Positions 7,728-15,745 of a stretch of DNA of 64,000 bases are shown one piece after another (positions within the stretch are counted from its first letter, which is position 1; the number at the start of each line of letters is the position of its first letter). Source of the stretch: Streptomyces sp. Sge12 (GTDB lineage Bacteria > Actinomycetota > Actinomycetes > Streptomycetales > Streptomycetaceae). The DNA lies in NCBI RefSeq assembly GCF_002080455.1, contig NZ_CP020555.1:3650001-3714000 (forward strand). The letters run 5' to 3'. Both the position numbers and the translations under genes were made by a program. The notes below the pieces were generated by a model, which saw only the letters and a list, made by a program, of their open reading frames with translations, was not told the DNA's origin and made no database searches.

Positions 7728-7759
7728 GGCGCCCCCGCACCGGAGGGTGCGGGGGCGCC
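7728..7759. terminator. Bidirectional hairpin between kinase and ilvD
   Basis: A perfect 14-bp GC stem (7728-7741 with 7746-7759) with a GGAG loop, between convergent stop codons. Confidence 0.8.
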
Positions 7760-7785
7760 GGCGGGGCGTTCGCGTGCGTGCGCGA

Positions 7786-9636
7786 TCAGCCGAGGAGGTT
7801 GACGTCGCGGACCGCGCCCTTGTCGGCGCTGGTGGCCATGGCGGCGTAGGCGCGCAGGGCCGCGGAGACCTTGCGCTCGCGGTTCTTCGGCGCGTAGACG
7901 CCACCGAGGGCCTCGTGGCGGGCGGCGAGGGTGGCCTCGTCGACCAGCACCTCGATGGACCGGTTCGGGATGTCGATGCGGATCCGGTCGCCGTCCTCGA
8001 CGACCGCGATGGTGCCGCCCGAGGCCGCCTCCGGGGAGGCGTGGCCGATGGACAGGCCCGAAGTGCCGCCGGAGAAGCGGCCGTCCGTGACCAGGGCGCA
8101 GACCTTGCCGAGGCCGCGGCCCTTGAGGAAGGAGGTCGGGTAGAGCATCTCCTGCATGCCGGGGCCGCCGCGCGGGCCCTCGTAGCGGATGACGACGACG
8201 TCGCCCGCCTTGATCTCCTTGCGGAGGATCTTGTCGACGGCCTCGTCCTGGGACTCGCAGACCACGGCCGGGCCCTCGAAGGTCCAGATCGACTCGTCGA
8301 CGCCGGCGGTCTTCACGACGCAGCCGTCGACGGCGATGTTGCCGCGCAGCACGGCCAGTCCGCCGTCCTTGGAGTACGCGTGCTGCACCGAGCGGATGCA
8401 GCCGCCCTCGGCGTCGAGGTCGAGGGTCTCCCAGCGCTTGGACTGGGAGAAGGCGGTGGCGGAGCGCTCGCAGCCGGGGGCCGCGTGCCACAGCTCCATG
8501 GCCGTGTCGCTGGCCGTCCCGGAGCGGGCGTCCCACTGCGCGAGCCAGTCCTCCAGGCCGTCGGAGTGGACGGTGGTGACGTCCTTGTTGAGGAGGCCGC
8601 CGCGGTGGAGCTCGCCGAGGATGGCGGGGATGCCGCCGGCCCGGTGGATGTCCTCCATGTAGTACGTGCCGCCGGGCGCCACGTTCGGCGCGACCTTGGC
8701 CAGGCACGGGACGCGGCGCGAGACGGCGTCGATGTCGGTGAGGTCGTACTCCAGGCCCGCTTCCTGGGCGGCGGCCAGCAGGTGCAGGATCGTGTTCGTG
8801 GAGCCGCCCATCGCGATGTCGAGGGCCATGGCGTTCTCGAAGGCCTCGCGGGTGGCGATGCTGCGCGGCAGGACGGACTCGTCGCCGTCCTCGTAGTAGC
8901 GCTTGGTGATCTCCACGACCGTGCGGCCGGCGTCCTCGTACAGGGCGCGGCGGGCGGTGTGCGTGGCGAGGACCGAGCCGTTGCCCGGGAGGGCCAGGCC
9001 GATGGCCTCGGCGAGGCAGTTCATCGAGTTGGCGGTGAACATGCCCGAACACGACCCGCAGGTCGGACAGGCGTTCTCCTCGATCCGCAGGACGTCCTCG
9101 TCCGAGACGTTCTCGTTGGAGGCGTCGACCATGGCGTCGATCAGGTCGAGCTTGCGGACGGTGCCGTCGACGAGGACGGCCTGACCGGCCTCCATCGGGC
9201 CGCCGGAGACGAAGACGACCGGGATGTTCAGCCGCATCGCGGCCATCAGCATCCCGGGCGTGATCTTGTCGCAGTTGGAGATGCAGATCAGCGCGTCGGC
9301 GCAGTGCGCCTCGACCATGTACTCGACCGAGTCCGCGATCAGGTCGCGGGAGGGGAGGGAGTACAGCATGCCGCCGTGGCCCATGGCGATGCCGTCGTCG
9401 ACCGCGATGGTGTTGAACTCGCGCGGGATGGCGCCGGCGGCGCGGATGGCGTCGGAGACGATCCGGCCGACGGGGGCCAGGTGGGTGTGGCCGGGGACGA
9501 ACTCGGTGAAGGAGTTGGCGACCGCGATGATCGGCTTGCCGATGTCCGCGCTCGCTACGCCCGACGCGCGCATCAGCGCACGCGCGCCTGCCATGTTGCG
9601 GCCGTGGGTGACGGTGCGGGACCTCAGCTCGGGCAT
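7786..9636 (-). CDS. ilvD: Dihydroxy-acid dehydratase
   Basis: Iron-sulfur dehydratase of branched-chain amino acid (valine, leucine, isoleucine) and pantothenate-precursor synthesis. 616 aa, the length of the long IlvD form. Cluster cysteines occur in CISNCDKI and in CPTCGSCSGMFTANSMNCL. The family hallmarks GGSTNTILHLLA and GRFSGGTSGLSIGHASPEA are present. The ATG at 9636 has a GGGGAGTG ribosome site. It lies 122 bp downstream of a tetR gene on the same strand, separated by a perfect inverted repeat, so it may have its own promoter. Confidence 0.96.
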   Translation of the reverse strand: MPELRSRTVTHGRNMAGARALMRASGVASADIGKPIIAVANSFTEFVPGHTHLAPVGRIVSDAIRAAGAIPREFNTIAVDDGIAMGHGGMLYSLPSRDLIADSVEYMVEAHCADALICISNCDKITPGMLMAAMRLNIPVVFVSGGPMEAGQAVLVDGTVRKLDLIDAMVDASNENVSDEDVLRIEENACPTCGSCSGMFTANSMNCLAEAIGLALPGNGSVLATHTARRALYEDAGRTVVEITKRYYEDGDESVLPRSIATREAFENAMALDIAMGGSTNTILHLLAAAQEAGLEYDLTDIDAVSRRVPCLAKVAPNVAPGGTYYMEDIHRAGGIPAILGELHRGGLLNKDVTTVHSDGLEDWLAQWDARSGTASDTAMELWHAAPGCERSATAFSQSKRWETLDLDAEGGCIRSVQHAYSKDGGLAVLRGNIAVDGCVVKTAGVDESIWTFEGPAVVCESQDEAVDKILRKEIKAGDVVVIRYEGPRGGPGMQEMLYPTSFLKGRGLGKVCALVTDGRFSGGTSGLSIGHASPEAASGGTIAVVEDGDRIRIDIPNRSIEVLVDEATLAARHEALGGVYAPKNRERKVSAALRAYAAMATSADKGAVRDVNLLG

Positions 9637-9722
9637 GCGGTTTCACTCCCCATGAGTGCGGCTGTACGGTCAGCCGCGACTGCGGATATGGCTCAGATAC
9701 GAGGCTACGCCCACCGCTCGCG

Positions 9723-9743
9723 ATCCGGACACCGCGTCCGGAT
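9723..9743. promoter_or_regulatory. Inverted repeat between tetR and ilvD
   Basis: ATCCGGAC, a 5-nt centre, then GTCCGGAT: a perfect 8-bp inverted repeat in the tetR-ilvD gap. There is no T tract on the minus strand, so it may be an operator for the adjacent TetR protein rather than a terminator. Both remain possible. Confidence 0.45.
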
Positions 9744-9758
9744 GCCGGGACGGGAGGG

Positions 9759-10388
9759 TCATTCCTCGGTCAGGTACCGCTGGAGCGTGGGCGCCACCAG
9801 AGCCACGATCTTCTCCGGGTCGGCGGACGCCAGGGGCTCCACCTGGACCACGTAGCGCAGGATCGCGATGCCGACCATGTGGGAGGCGGCGAGCTCGGCG
9901 CGGAAGGTCGGGTCGGGTACGTCGAGATCGGCGGCGACGCGCTCCAGGAGCCGCCGCAGTACCAGCTGGCGCAGCACCTTCGCGGCGGCCTCGTGCGTGA
10001 GCGCCGAGCGGATCACGGCGAGCAGCGGGACCCGGGTGACCGGGTTCTCCCAGACGCCCAGGAAGTAGCGGGCGAGGCGTTCGCCGATGCCCTCCGGCCC
10101 CTCGCCGATGATCGCGGGGACCACCAGGGCTGGCTCGATGCTGACCTCGATGGCCGCGGCGAAGAGATCGTCCTTGCTGCCGAAGTAGTGGTGGACGAGC
10201 GCCGGGTCGACGCCGGCCACCTTCGCGATGCCGCGCACCGACGTCTTGTCGTACCCGCGCTCCGCGAACACCTCGCGGGCGGCGAGCCGGATGCGCTCCT
10301 GGGTGCCGGGGCCCTCGTCGGCCTCGTCCTGCCGGGGGCGGCCGGGGCCGCGGCGGCGGGGCTTCGGTGCGTCGGGGGCGGCCGTCAC
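9759..10388 (-). CDS. TetR family transcriptional regulator
   Basis: 209 aa. The N-terminal helix-turn-helix (about 28-75) has the TetR signature AAREVFAERGYDKTSVRGIAKVAGV, followed by YFGSKDDLF. The C-terminal ligand domain resembles the TetR_C class that ends with a short helical tail. A basic stretch (PKPRRRGPGRP) precedes the HTH. The GTG start at 10388 overlaps the TGA of the upstream isomerase gene (GTGA), so the two are co-translated. Its target is unknown; ilvD and its own operon are candidates. Confidence 0.9.
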   Translation of the reverse strand: MTAAPDAPKPRRRGPGRPRQDEADEGPGTQERIRLAAREVFAERGYDKTSVRGIAKVAGVDPALVHHYFGSKDDLFAAAIEVSIEPALVVPAIIGEGPEGIGERLARYFLGVWENPVTRVPLLAVIRSALTHEAAAKVLRQLVLRRLLERVAADLDVPDPTFRAELAASHMVGIAILRYVVQVEPLASADPEKIVALVAPTLQRYLTEE

Positions 10389-11272
10389 GGGCGGTGGGCC
10401 CCGTCGCGCTCGGGCTCGGCAGCGGTGTTGCCGGTGGTGCCGGTGGCCGTGCCGGTGCCGGTGGCGCCTTCGGCGGTGGCCAGGTGCAGGCGGGTGAAGG
10501 CCAGCGCCTCGGCGAGGTCGGCCTCGCGCTCGGCGGAGGACATCGCCCGGCGGGTGTTCACCTCGATCACGACGTGCCCGTCGAACGAGGTCCGCGCCAG
10601 GCGCTCCAGGAGCTCGGCGCAGGGCTGCGTACCGCGGCCCGGGACCAGGTGCTCGTCCTTGGCCGATCCGTTCCCGTCGGCGAGGTGGACGTGCGCGAGC
10701 CGGTCGCCCATCCGGTCGATCATGGCGGTGGCGTCGGTGCGGGCGGTCGCGGTGTGCGACAGGTCGACGGTGAAGTGCCGGTAGTCGTCCTTGGTGACGT
10801 CCCACTCGGGGGCGTACGCGAGCATCTCGCGGTCGCGGTAGCGCCACGGGTACATGTTCTCCACGGCGAAGCGGACATCGGTCTCGTCGGCCATCCGCCA
10901 GATGCCGGTGACGAAGTCCCGCGCGTACTGGCGCTGCCAGCGGAACGGCGGATGCACGACCACGGCGGACGCCCCGAGCCGCTCGGCCGCCGCCTGCGCC
11001 CGCTGCAGCTTCGTCCACGGATCGGTGGACCAGACCCGCTGGGTGATCAGGAGACACGGCGCGTGCACGGCCAGGATCGGCACCCCGTGGTGGTCCGAGA
11101 GCCGGCGCAGGGCGTCGACGTCCTGACTGACCGGGTCCGTCCAGACCATGACCTCGACGCCGTCGTACCCCAGGCGCGCGGCGATCTCGAAGGCGGTCGC
11201 CGTCGACTCCGGATAGACCGAGGCGGTGGAGAGGGCGACTTTCGCGGTCGGGACACGGACTGGTTCTGCCAC
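10385..11272 (-). CDS. Sugar phosphate isomerase/epimerase (AP endonuclease 2-like TIM barrel)
   Basis: 295 aa. The sequence has the xylose isomerase-like TIM barrel pattern: KVALSTASVYPES, then YDGVEVMVW, VHPPFRWQRQY, the metal-ligand-type segment FAVENMYPW, FTVDLSHTA, HVHLADG and VIEVNT. Substrate cannot be assigned. The C-terminus is a low-complexity Gly/Thr tail. I chose the GTG at 11272 because TACCCT lies 6 nt upstream (leaderless pattern) and the barrel begins soon after; the frame stays open well beyond. The stop overlaps the TetR start. Confidence 0.82.
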   Translation of the reverse strand: MAEPVRVPTAKVALSTASVYPESTATAFEIAARLGYDGVEVMVWTDPVSQDVDALRRLSDHHGVPILAVHAPCLLITQRVWSTDPWTKLQRAQAAAERLGASAVVVHPPFRWQRQYARDFVTGIWRMADETDVRFAVENMYPWRYRDREMLAYAPEWDVTKDDYRHFTVDLSHTATARTDATAMIDRMGDRLAHVHLADGNGSAKDEHLVPGRGTQPCAELLERLARTSFDGHVVIEVNTRRAMSSAEREADLAEALAFTRLHLATAEGATGTGTATGTTGNTAAEPERDGAHRP

Positions 11273-11334
11273 GGAGACAGGGTACGGGCCCACGGCGGCG
11301 GCCGACCGTGACGGCGGCCACGCCGAGAGGGCCG

Positions 11335-11760
11335 TCACAGGGTGACCAGCCGGACGAGCACCACGATCACCGTGCCCGCCGTGAAGATCGACCCCAGCAC
11401 GGTGAACAGCAGATCGACGACCCTGGAATCCCAGCCCACGACCTCGAAACGGCTGGGCCTGTCCGGGTCGTACCGGACCTTGACGCCCGCTCCCACCCGG
11501 TAGGCGTGTCCGACCGACCCGCGGCCGAACCTGGACGCGTACTCGTGGGCGCGCCCGTCCCGCGCGGTCCAGGCCGCGACCGGGTGGTGGTAGATCGCCC
11601 CCTCGTCCCCCTTCGACACCTCGTGGCGCACGATCCGGCCCGCTGCGATGACGCCCTTGCGCCGCAGCAGACCCGCTCGGCGCAGGCCGTAGCCGCCGAC
11701 GCCGAGGAAAGCGACACCGAGCGTCAGGGGTATGAGGGAGAAGAGCCATTCGCGTCCCAT
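11335..11760 (-). CDS. DUF3592-like membrane protein
   Basis: 141 aa. Two membrane helices (about 6-26 and 115-137) flank a soluble beta-rich region with the pattern seen in DUF3592 proteins: ARGRIVRHEV-like opening, YHHPVAAWTARDG, then VGAGVKVRYDPDRPSRFEV. The role is unknown. The ATG at 11760 lies directly downstream of the ppx-type gene on the same strand with a 76-bp gap, so co-transcription is possible. Confidence 0.75.
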   Translation of the reverse strand: MGREWLFSLIPLTLGVAFLGVGGYGLRRAGLLRRKGVIAAGRIVRHEVSKGDEGAIYHHPVAAWTARDGRAHEYASRFGRGSVGHAYRVGAGVKVRYDPDRPSRFEVVGWDSRVVDLLFTVLGSIFTAGTVIVVLVRLVTL

Positions 11761-11836
11761 GATCTGTGCGACGCGTCCGCGGGAGCTCCGGTTGCGCTGC
11801 GCCCCGGACCGGGTGGCGCTGCGCCCCGGGCCGGGC

Positions 11837-12775
11837 TCACACCCCCGGCGCCGGCATGTGGTCCAGGCGGCGCAGGATCACGCCCTCCCGCAGGGCCCAC
11901 GGGCAGATCTCCAGGTCCTCCACGCCGAAAAGGTCCATCGTGGCCTCCGCGACCAGGGCGCCCGCGAGGAGCTGGTTCGACCGGCCCTCCGAGACGCCCG
12001 GGAGGGCCGCGCGCTGGGCCGTGGTCATCGCCGCCAGGCGCGGGACCCACTCCTCCAGGGACTTGCGGCTCAGGTCCCGCTGCACGTACAGGCCCTCCGC
12101 CGAGCGCGCCGCGCCCGCGATGCGGGCCAGCTGCTTGAAGGTCTTCGAGGTCGCCACCACGTGGTCCGGAGCGCCGAAGCGGCGGAACTCGCCGACCGTG
12201 CGGGCGATCTCCGCCCGCACGTGCCGTCGCAGCGCCCGGATGTCCAGCGCGTCCGGCGGGTCGCCCGGGAGCCAGCCCGAGGTGAGGCGGCCCGCGCCCA
12301 GCGGGAGGGAGACGGCCGCGTCCGGGTCCTCGTCGATGCCGTACGCGATCTCCAGCGAGCCGCCGCCGATGTCCAGGACCAGCAGTTTCCCGGCGGACCA
12401 GCCGAACCAGCGGCGGGCGGCGAGGAAGGTGAGCCGGGCCTCGTCCTCGCCGCTCAGCACCGGCAGGTCGACACCGGTCTCGGCCTTGACCCGGGCGAGG
12501 ACCTCGTCCGCGTTCGTGGCCTCGCGCACGGCGCTGGTCGCGAAGGGCAGGACGTCCTCGCACCCCTTGTCCTCGGCGGCCTGCACCGCGTCACCGATCA
12601 CCGAGACGAGACGCTCGACGCCGTCAGGCGTGACGGCGCCGGCCTCGTCGAGCAGCTGCGCCAGCCGCATCTCCACCTTGTGCGAGTGCGCCGGCTGCGG
12701 GCGCGCGCCGGGGTGCGCGTCCACCACCAGCAGATGGACCGTATTCGAACCCACATCCAGCACACCGAGTCTCAT
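11837..12775 (-). CDS. Ppx/GppA phosphatase family protein
   Basis: 312 aa, actin-like ATPase-fold enzyme of the exopolyphosphatase/guanosine pentaphosphatase family, which hydrolyses polyphosphate or pppGpp. Phosphate-binding motifs are GVLDVGSNTVHLLVVD (residues 4-19) and LLVLDIGGGSLEIAYG. It is the short single-module form common in actinobacteria, without the C-terminal HD domain. The ATG at 12775 starts exactly at the first beta strand; a TAGCGT hexamer lies 8 nt upstream, suggesting a leaderless mRNA. It is divergent from the next gene with only 63 bp between starts. Confidence 0.88.
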   Translation of the reverse strand: MRLGVLDVGSNTVHLLVVDAHPGARPQPAHSHKVEMRLAQLLDEAGAVTPDGVERLVSVIGDAVQAAEDKGCEDVLPFATSAVREATNADEVLARVKAETGVDLPVLSGEDEARLTFLAARRWFGWSAGKLLVLDIGGGSLEIAYGIDEDPDAAVSLPLGAGRLTSGWLPGDPPDALDIRALRRHVRAEIARTVGEFRRFGAPDHVVATSKTFKQLARIAGAARSAEGLYVQRDLSRKSLEEWVPRLAAMTTAQRAALPGVSEGRSNQLLAGALVAEATMDLFGVEDLEICPWALREGVILRRLDHMPAPGV

Positions 12776-12838
12776 AGGGGGAAACGCTACTGCGAGGAAG
12801 ACTCGGGGGTTGAGTAAGGGGCGCATAGGCTTGGGTTT

Positions 12839-13711
12839 GTGCCAAATACGAAGAAGGCCAACAAGACCCGGTCGCAGAAGGACACGGGCAAGGACACCGG
12901 CAAGGACAGGACCAAGGACGGCGCCGGGGCGAAAGCCAAGCGCGGCAAGGACAAGGTCGTGGCCGTGGCCGACGAGAAGGGGCTCGACTTCCCTCGGGCC
13001 TGGGTGGAGTTCCCCGACCCCGCCGACGACGAGCAGATCTTCCGCTGCGACCTGACCTGGCTCACCTCCCGCTGGACCTGCATCTTCGGCAGCGGCTGCC
13101 AGGGCATCCAGGCGGGCCGGGCGGACGACGGCTGCTGCACGCTCGGCGCGCACTTCTCCGACGAGGACGACGAGAAGCGGGTCGCGCAGCACGTGGCCCG
13201 GCTGACGCCCGAGGTGTGGCAGTTCCACGACGTCGGCAGCGAGAGCGGGTGGACGCAGCACGACGACGACGGGGAGAAGCAGACCCGCCGCTGGGACGGC
13301 GCGTGCATCTTCCTCAACCGGCCGGGCTTCGCCGCCGGTGCCGGCTGCTCGCTGCACATCCTGGCCGTGAAGGAGGGCCGGGAGCCGCTGGAGACCAAGC
13401 CCGACGTCTGCTGGCAGCTGCCGATCCGCCGCACGTACGACTGGATCGACCGGCCCGACGACACCCGCGTGCTCCAGGTGACGATCGGTGAGTACGACCG
13501 CCGCGGCTGGGGTCCGGGCGGCCACGACCTGCACTGGTGGTGCACGTCGGCCACCTCGGCGCACGGCGCCGGGGAGCCGGTGTACGTGTCGTACCGGCCG
13601 GAGCTGACGGAGCTGATGGGCAAGGAGGGGTACGACGCGCTCGTGGAGCTGTGCGAGGCGCGGCTCGCCTCGCTGCTGCCGATGGCCCCGCACCCCGCGG
13701 ATCCCGCCTGA
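12839..13711 (+). CDS. Conserved Cys-rich protein with Lys-rich N-terminus
   Basis: 290 aa, no named function. The first 40 residues are almost only Lys, Thr, Asp and Gly (KDTGKDTGKDRTKDG repeats) and are probably disordered. The folded part carries a cysteine set (RCDLTWLT, WTCIFGSGCQG, DDGCCTLGAHF, GACIFL, GCSLHI, DVCWQL, WWCTS) reminiscent of zinc/iron-binding YkgJ- or DUF3109-like proteins. The GTG at 12839 follows TAGGCT by 7 nt, so it is probably leaderless. It is divergent from ppx. Confidence 0.72.
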   Translation: MPNTKKANKTRSQKDTGKDTGKDRTKDGAGAKAKRGKDKVVAVADEKGLDFPRAWVEFPDPADDEQIFRCDLTWLTSRWTCIFGSGCQGIQAGRADDGCCTLGAHFSDEDDEKRVAQHVARLTPEVWQFHDVGSESGWTQHDDDGEKQTRRWDGACIFLNRPGFAAGAGCSLHILAVKEGREPLETKPDVCWQLPIRRTYDWIDRPDDTRVLQVTIGEYDRRGWGPGGHDLHWWCTSATSAHGAGEPVYVSYRPELTELMGKEGYDALVELCEARLASLLPMAPHPADPA

Positions 13712-13725
13712 CCCGACCGGCGGCC

Positions 13726-13779
13726 GACCCGGCCGGTGCCTGACCGGCCTGCGAGTCGGCCGGCGGGCGACCCGGCCGG
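13726..13779. terminator. GC-rich repeat/hairpin region between convergent genes
   Basis: GACCCGGCCGG occurs at 13726-13736 and 13769-13779 with complementary GGCCGG segments between. Several overlapping GC hairpins are possible, which suits a shared terminator for the two convergent genes. No single stem stands out. Confidence 0.4.
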
Positions 13780-13789
13780 CGGCCCGGTC

Positions 13790-15553
13790 TCAGGGGCCCG
13801 AGGATCCCGACGGAGCCGGGTCCGGGGCCGGGGAAACCGTTCCGCCTGTGCCCTCCGTCGAGGACGGCGCGGGTGTCGGGGACGGCGGCGGGATCGTCGG
13901 CTCCGTCGGGGACGGGGTCGGTGTGCCCGGCTGCGTCGGGTCCGGCGAGGGCGCCGGGGTCGCGGGCTGCGTCGGGTTCTGGGTGGGCGCGGGTGTGGAC
14001 GCCGGGCGGCCCCGGCCCTGGATGGAGACCACCGCGCCGCTGGGGTCGATCCCGACCCGGGCCGTCCAGCCACCGACGGGCTGGGCCTCGGGGTCCACGA
14101 CGATACGCAGGGTGACCGATTCTCCTGGGGCCAGCGTGCCCGCGGTGCGGCTCGCGCGCAGCCAGGGGGCGTCGGACCACAGCCGCCAGTCGACCGGGGC
14201 GCCGCCGGAGGCGGTGAGGGTGAGCAGGGTGACGGACCCCTGCGAGGAGGCGGCCACGGCGAGACGGCCGGCGCTGCCGGGGTGGTCGGGGGTGGCCGGC
14301 GGGCCGGTGCTGATCACCTCGACGGAGACGTCGGAGCTGGTGTCGCTCTGGGCGAAGCCCGGGCCGCCGGTGGTGGTGGCGGCGTTCCCGGCGTTCTCGT
14401 AGGCGGTGAGCGGGCGGCCGTCGGTCCGCGCGGTCGGGAGCTCGGACTCGCTGGCGGAGATACGGGTGGCATCGCCGCCGGGCTCGCCGGAGTCCGGCCC
14501 GCCCCGGTACGCGGCCCACAGCGCGAGGACCGGGGCGGCGACGACGGTGGCGACCACGGTGGTGGTCACCACCCGGGCGCGCAGCCGGTCGCGGCGGGCC
14601 GCCCGGTCCTTGGGATCCATGGGGAAACCGGTGCGGTCGAAGCGCGGGGCGGCTCCGCTCCGGCCGCGGCCCCGGCCGGAGCGGAGCATCGCGGCGTGGA
14701 CGGCGGTGCGAGGGGCGGGTACGAGGGGGAGGGCGGCGGAGTTGAGGCCGCCGGATCCCGGCCAGGGGCCGGCGGCGCCCACGCGTTCGGCGGCGCGGCG
14801 GCAGCGGGGGCAGTCGTCGACGTGGCGGACGAGCTCGGCGCGCAGGGTGCTGGAGAGCAGGACGTTGCCGTCGCCGTCGTCACCGGTGAGCCGGGAGACG
14901 CTCGGGCAGTTGCCGGTCTCCACGACGGCGAGGGCGGCGCGGGTGCGCTCCACCTCGCAGGCGGCGCCGGAGAGCAGCTCGCGGGCGGCGGCCGCGGGGG
15001 TGCCGAGGACGGCGGCGAGTTCGGGCACGCCGAGGCGGTGGCGGACGGCGAGTTCGAGGGCCTCGCGCTGCTCGGGTGTGGTGCCGGCGGCTTCGGGCCA
15101 GGCGAGCCGGGCCAGCTCGGTACGGCGGTAGGCGCTGACGTCAAGGGGCCGATGGGCCTCCGGGCCGCGCTCGGAGCCGGTGTCACCACCCGGCGCACGG
15201 TCGCGCTCCATGTGCTCCGGCGCACGCCGGGCGGAATGCGCTCCCTGCCGTGCGCGCCGCTGATCCGCCAGCCGGTGCAGGCAGCCCCAGCGGGCGAGTG
15301 CGTAGAGCCAGGCGCGCCGGTCCCCCTCGTCGGGGCAGCGGCCCGGGTGCCGCTCGGCGACGGCGAGGACGTCCCCGAGCACGTCGGTCGCGGTGTCGTG
15401 GTCGCACAGGACCGACAGGCAGTACGTGAACAGGCCGTCCAGGTAGGGCTCGTGCCGGAACGGCGGCGGCTGCTCGCCCTCGTGGGGCGTGCGCCCGTGC
15501 GCCCGGTGTGCGCCGGTGCGCGCTGAGGAGTGTGCCTGGTTGCTGCTGTTCAC
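13790..15553 (-). CDS. Membrane protein with sigma-like, zinc anti-sigma-like and BACON regions
   Basis: 587 aa. Residues about 35-100 resemble ECF sigma region 2 (PYLDGLFTYCLSVLCDHDTATDVLGDVL...RAWLYALAR). Residues about 155-205 resemble region 4 with an HTH (TPEQREALELAVRHRLGVPELAAVLG). Next comes H244-x3-C248-x2-C251 (RHVDDCPRC), the zinc-binding anti-sigma motif. A membrane helix lies near 327-348 (VVTTTVVATVVAAPVLALW). The outer part contains a BACON-like beta domain (VTLLTLTASGGAPVDWRLWSDAPWL...) and a Pro/Ser/Thr-rich tail. The GTG at 15553 is divergent from radA. Whether it still binds RNA polymerase is unknown. Confidence 0.8.
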   Translation of the reverse strand: MNSSNQAHSSARTGAHRAHGRTPHEGEQPPPFRHEPYLDGLFTYCLSVLCDHDTATDVLGDVLAVAERHPGRCPDEGDRRAWLYALARWGCLHRLADQRRARQGAHSARRAPEHMERDRAPGGDTGSERGPEAHRPLDVSAYRRTELARLAWPEAAGTTPEQREALELAVRHRLGVPELAAVLGTPAAAARELLSGAACEVERTRAALAVVETGNCPSVSRLTGDDGDGNVLLSSTLRAELVRHVDDCPRCRRAAERVGAAGPWPGSGGLNSAALPLVPAPRTAVHAAMLRSGRGRGRSGAAPRFDRTGFPMDPKDRAARRDRLRARVVTTTVVATVVAAPVLALWAAYRGGPDSGEPGGDATRISASESELPTARTDGRPLTAYENAGNAATTTGGPGFAQSDTSSDVSVEVISTGPPATPDHPGSAGRLAVAASSQGSVTLLTLTASGGAPVDWRLWSDAPWLRASRTAGTLAPGESVTLRIVVDPEAQPVGGWTARVGIDPSGAVVSIQGRGRPASTPAPTQNPTQPATPAPSPDPTQPGTPTPSPTEPTIPPPSPTPAPSSTEGTGGTVSPAPDPAPSGSSGP

Positions 15554-15732
15554 CTGGCGACCGTAGGCGGCGCGCCGGGGACGCTCTGGAAGCCTTCACC
15601 ACATTTAGCCCTTACGGGTGAACAGATCGGTGGGTCGCTGACGCAGGCCCTGACGACGCGGGCCCTGACGCGGTACGCCCGCCGGAAGGCCGGCCCCTCC
15701 CGCCCGAGGTCCGGGCTGTCAGTGGGGACGGC

Positions 15733-15738
15733 TACCGT
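15733..15738 (+). promoter_or_regulatory. -10 element of radA
   Basis: TACCGT ends 7 nt before the radA ATG, implying a leaderless transcript. The -35 region is weak. Confidence 0.45.
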
Positions 15739-15745
15739 GAACGCC

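Noticed and set aside
13790..15553. Annotation as a plain ECF sigma factor
   Set aside because: The sigma-like regions are diverged, the chain continues through a zinc motif and a membrane helix, and the outer half is a BACON-like domain. A simple sigma factor call would mislead.
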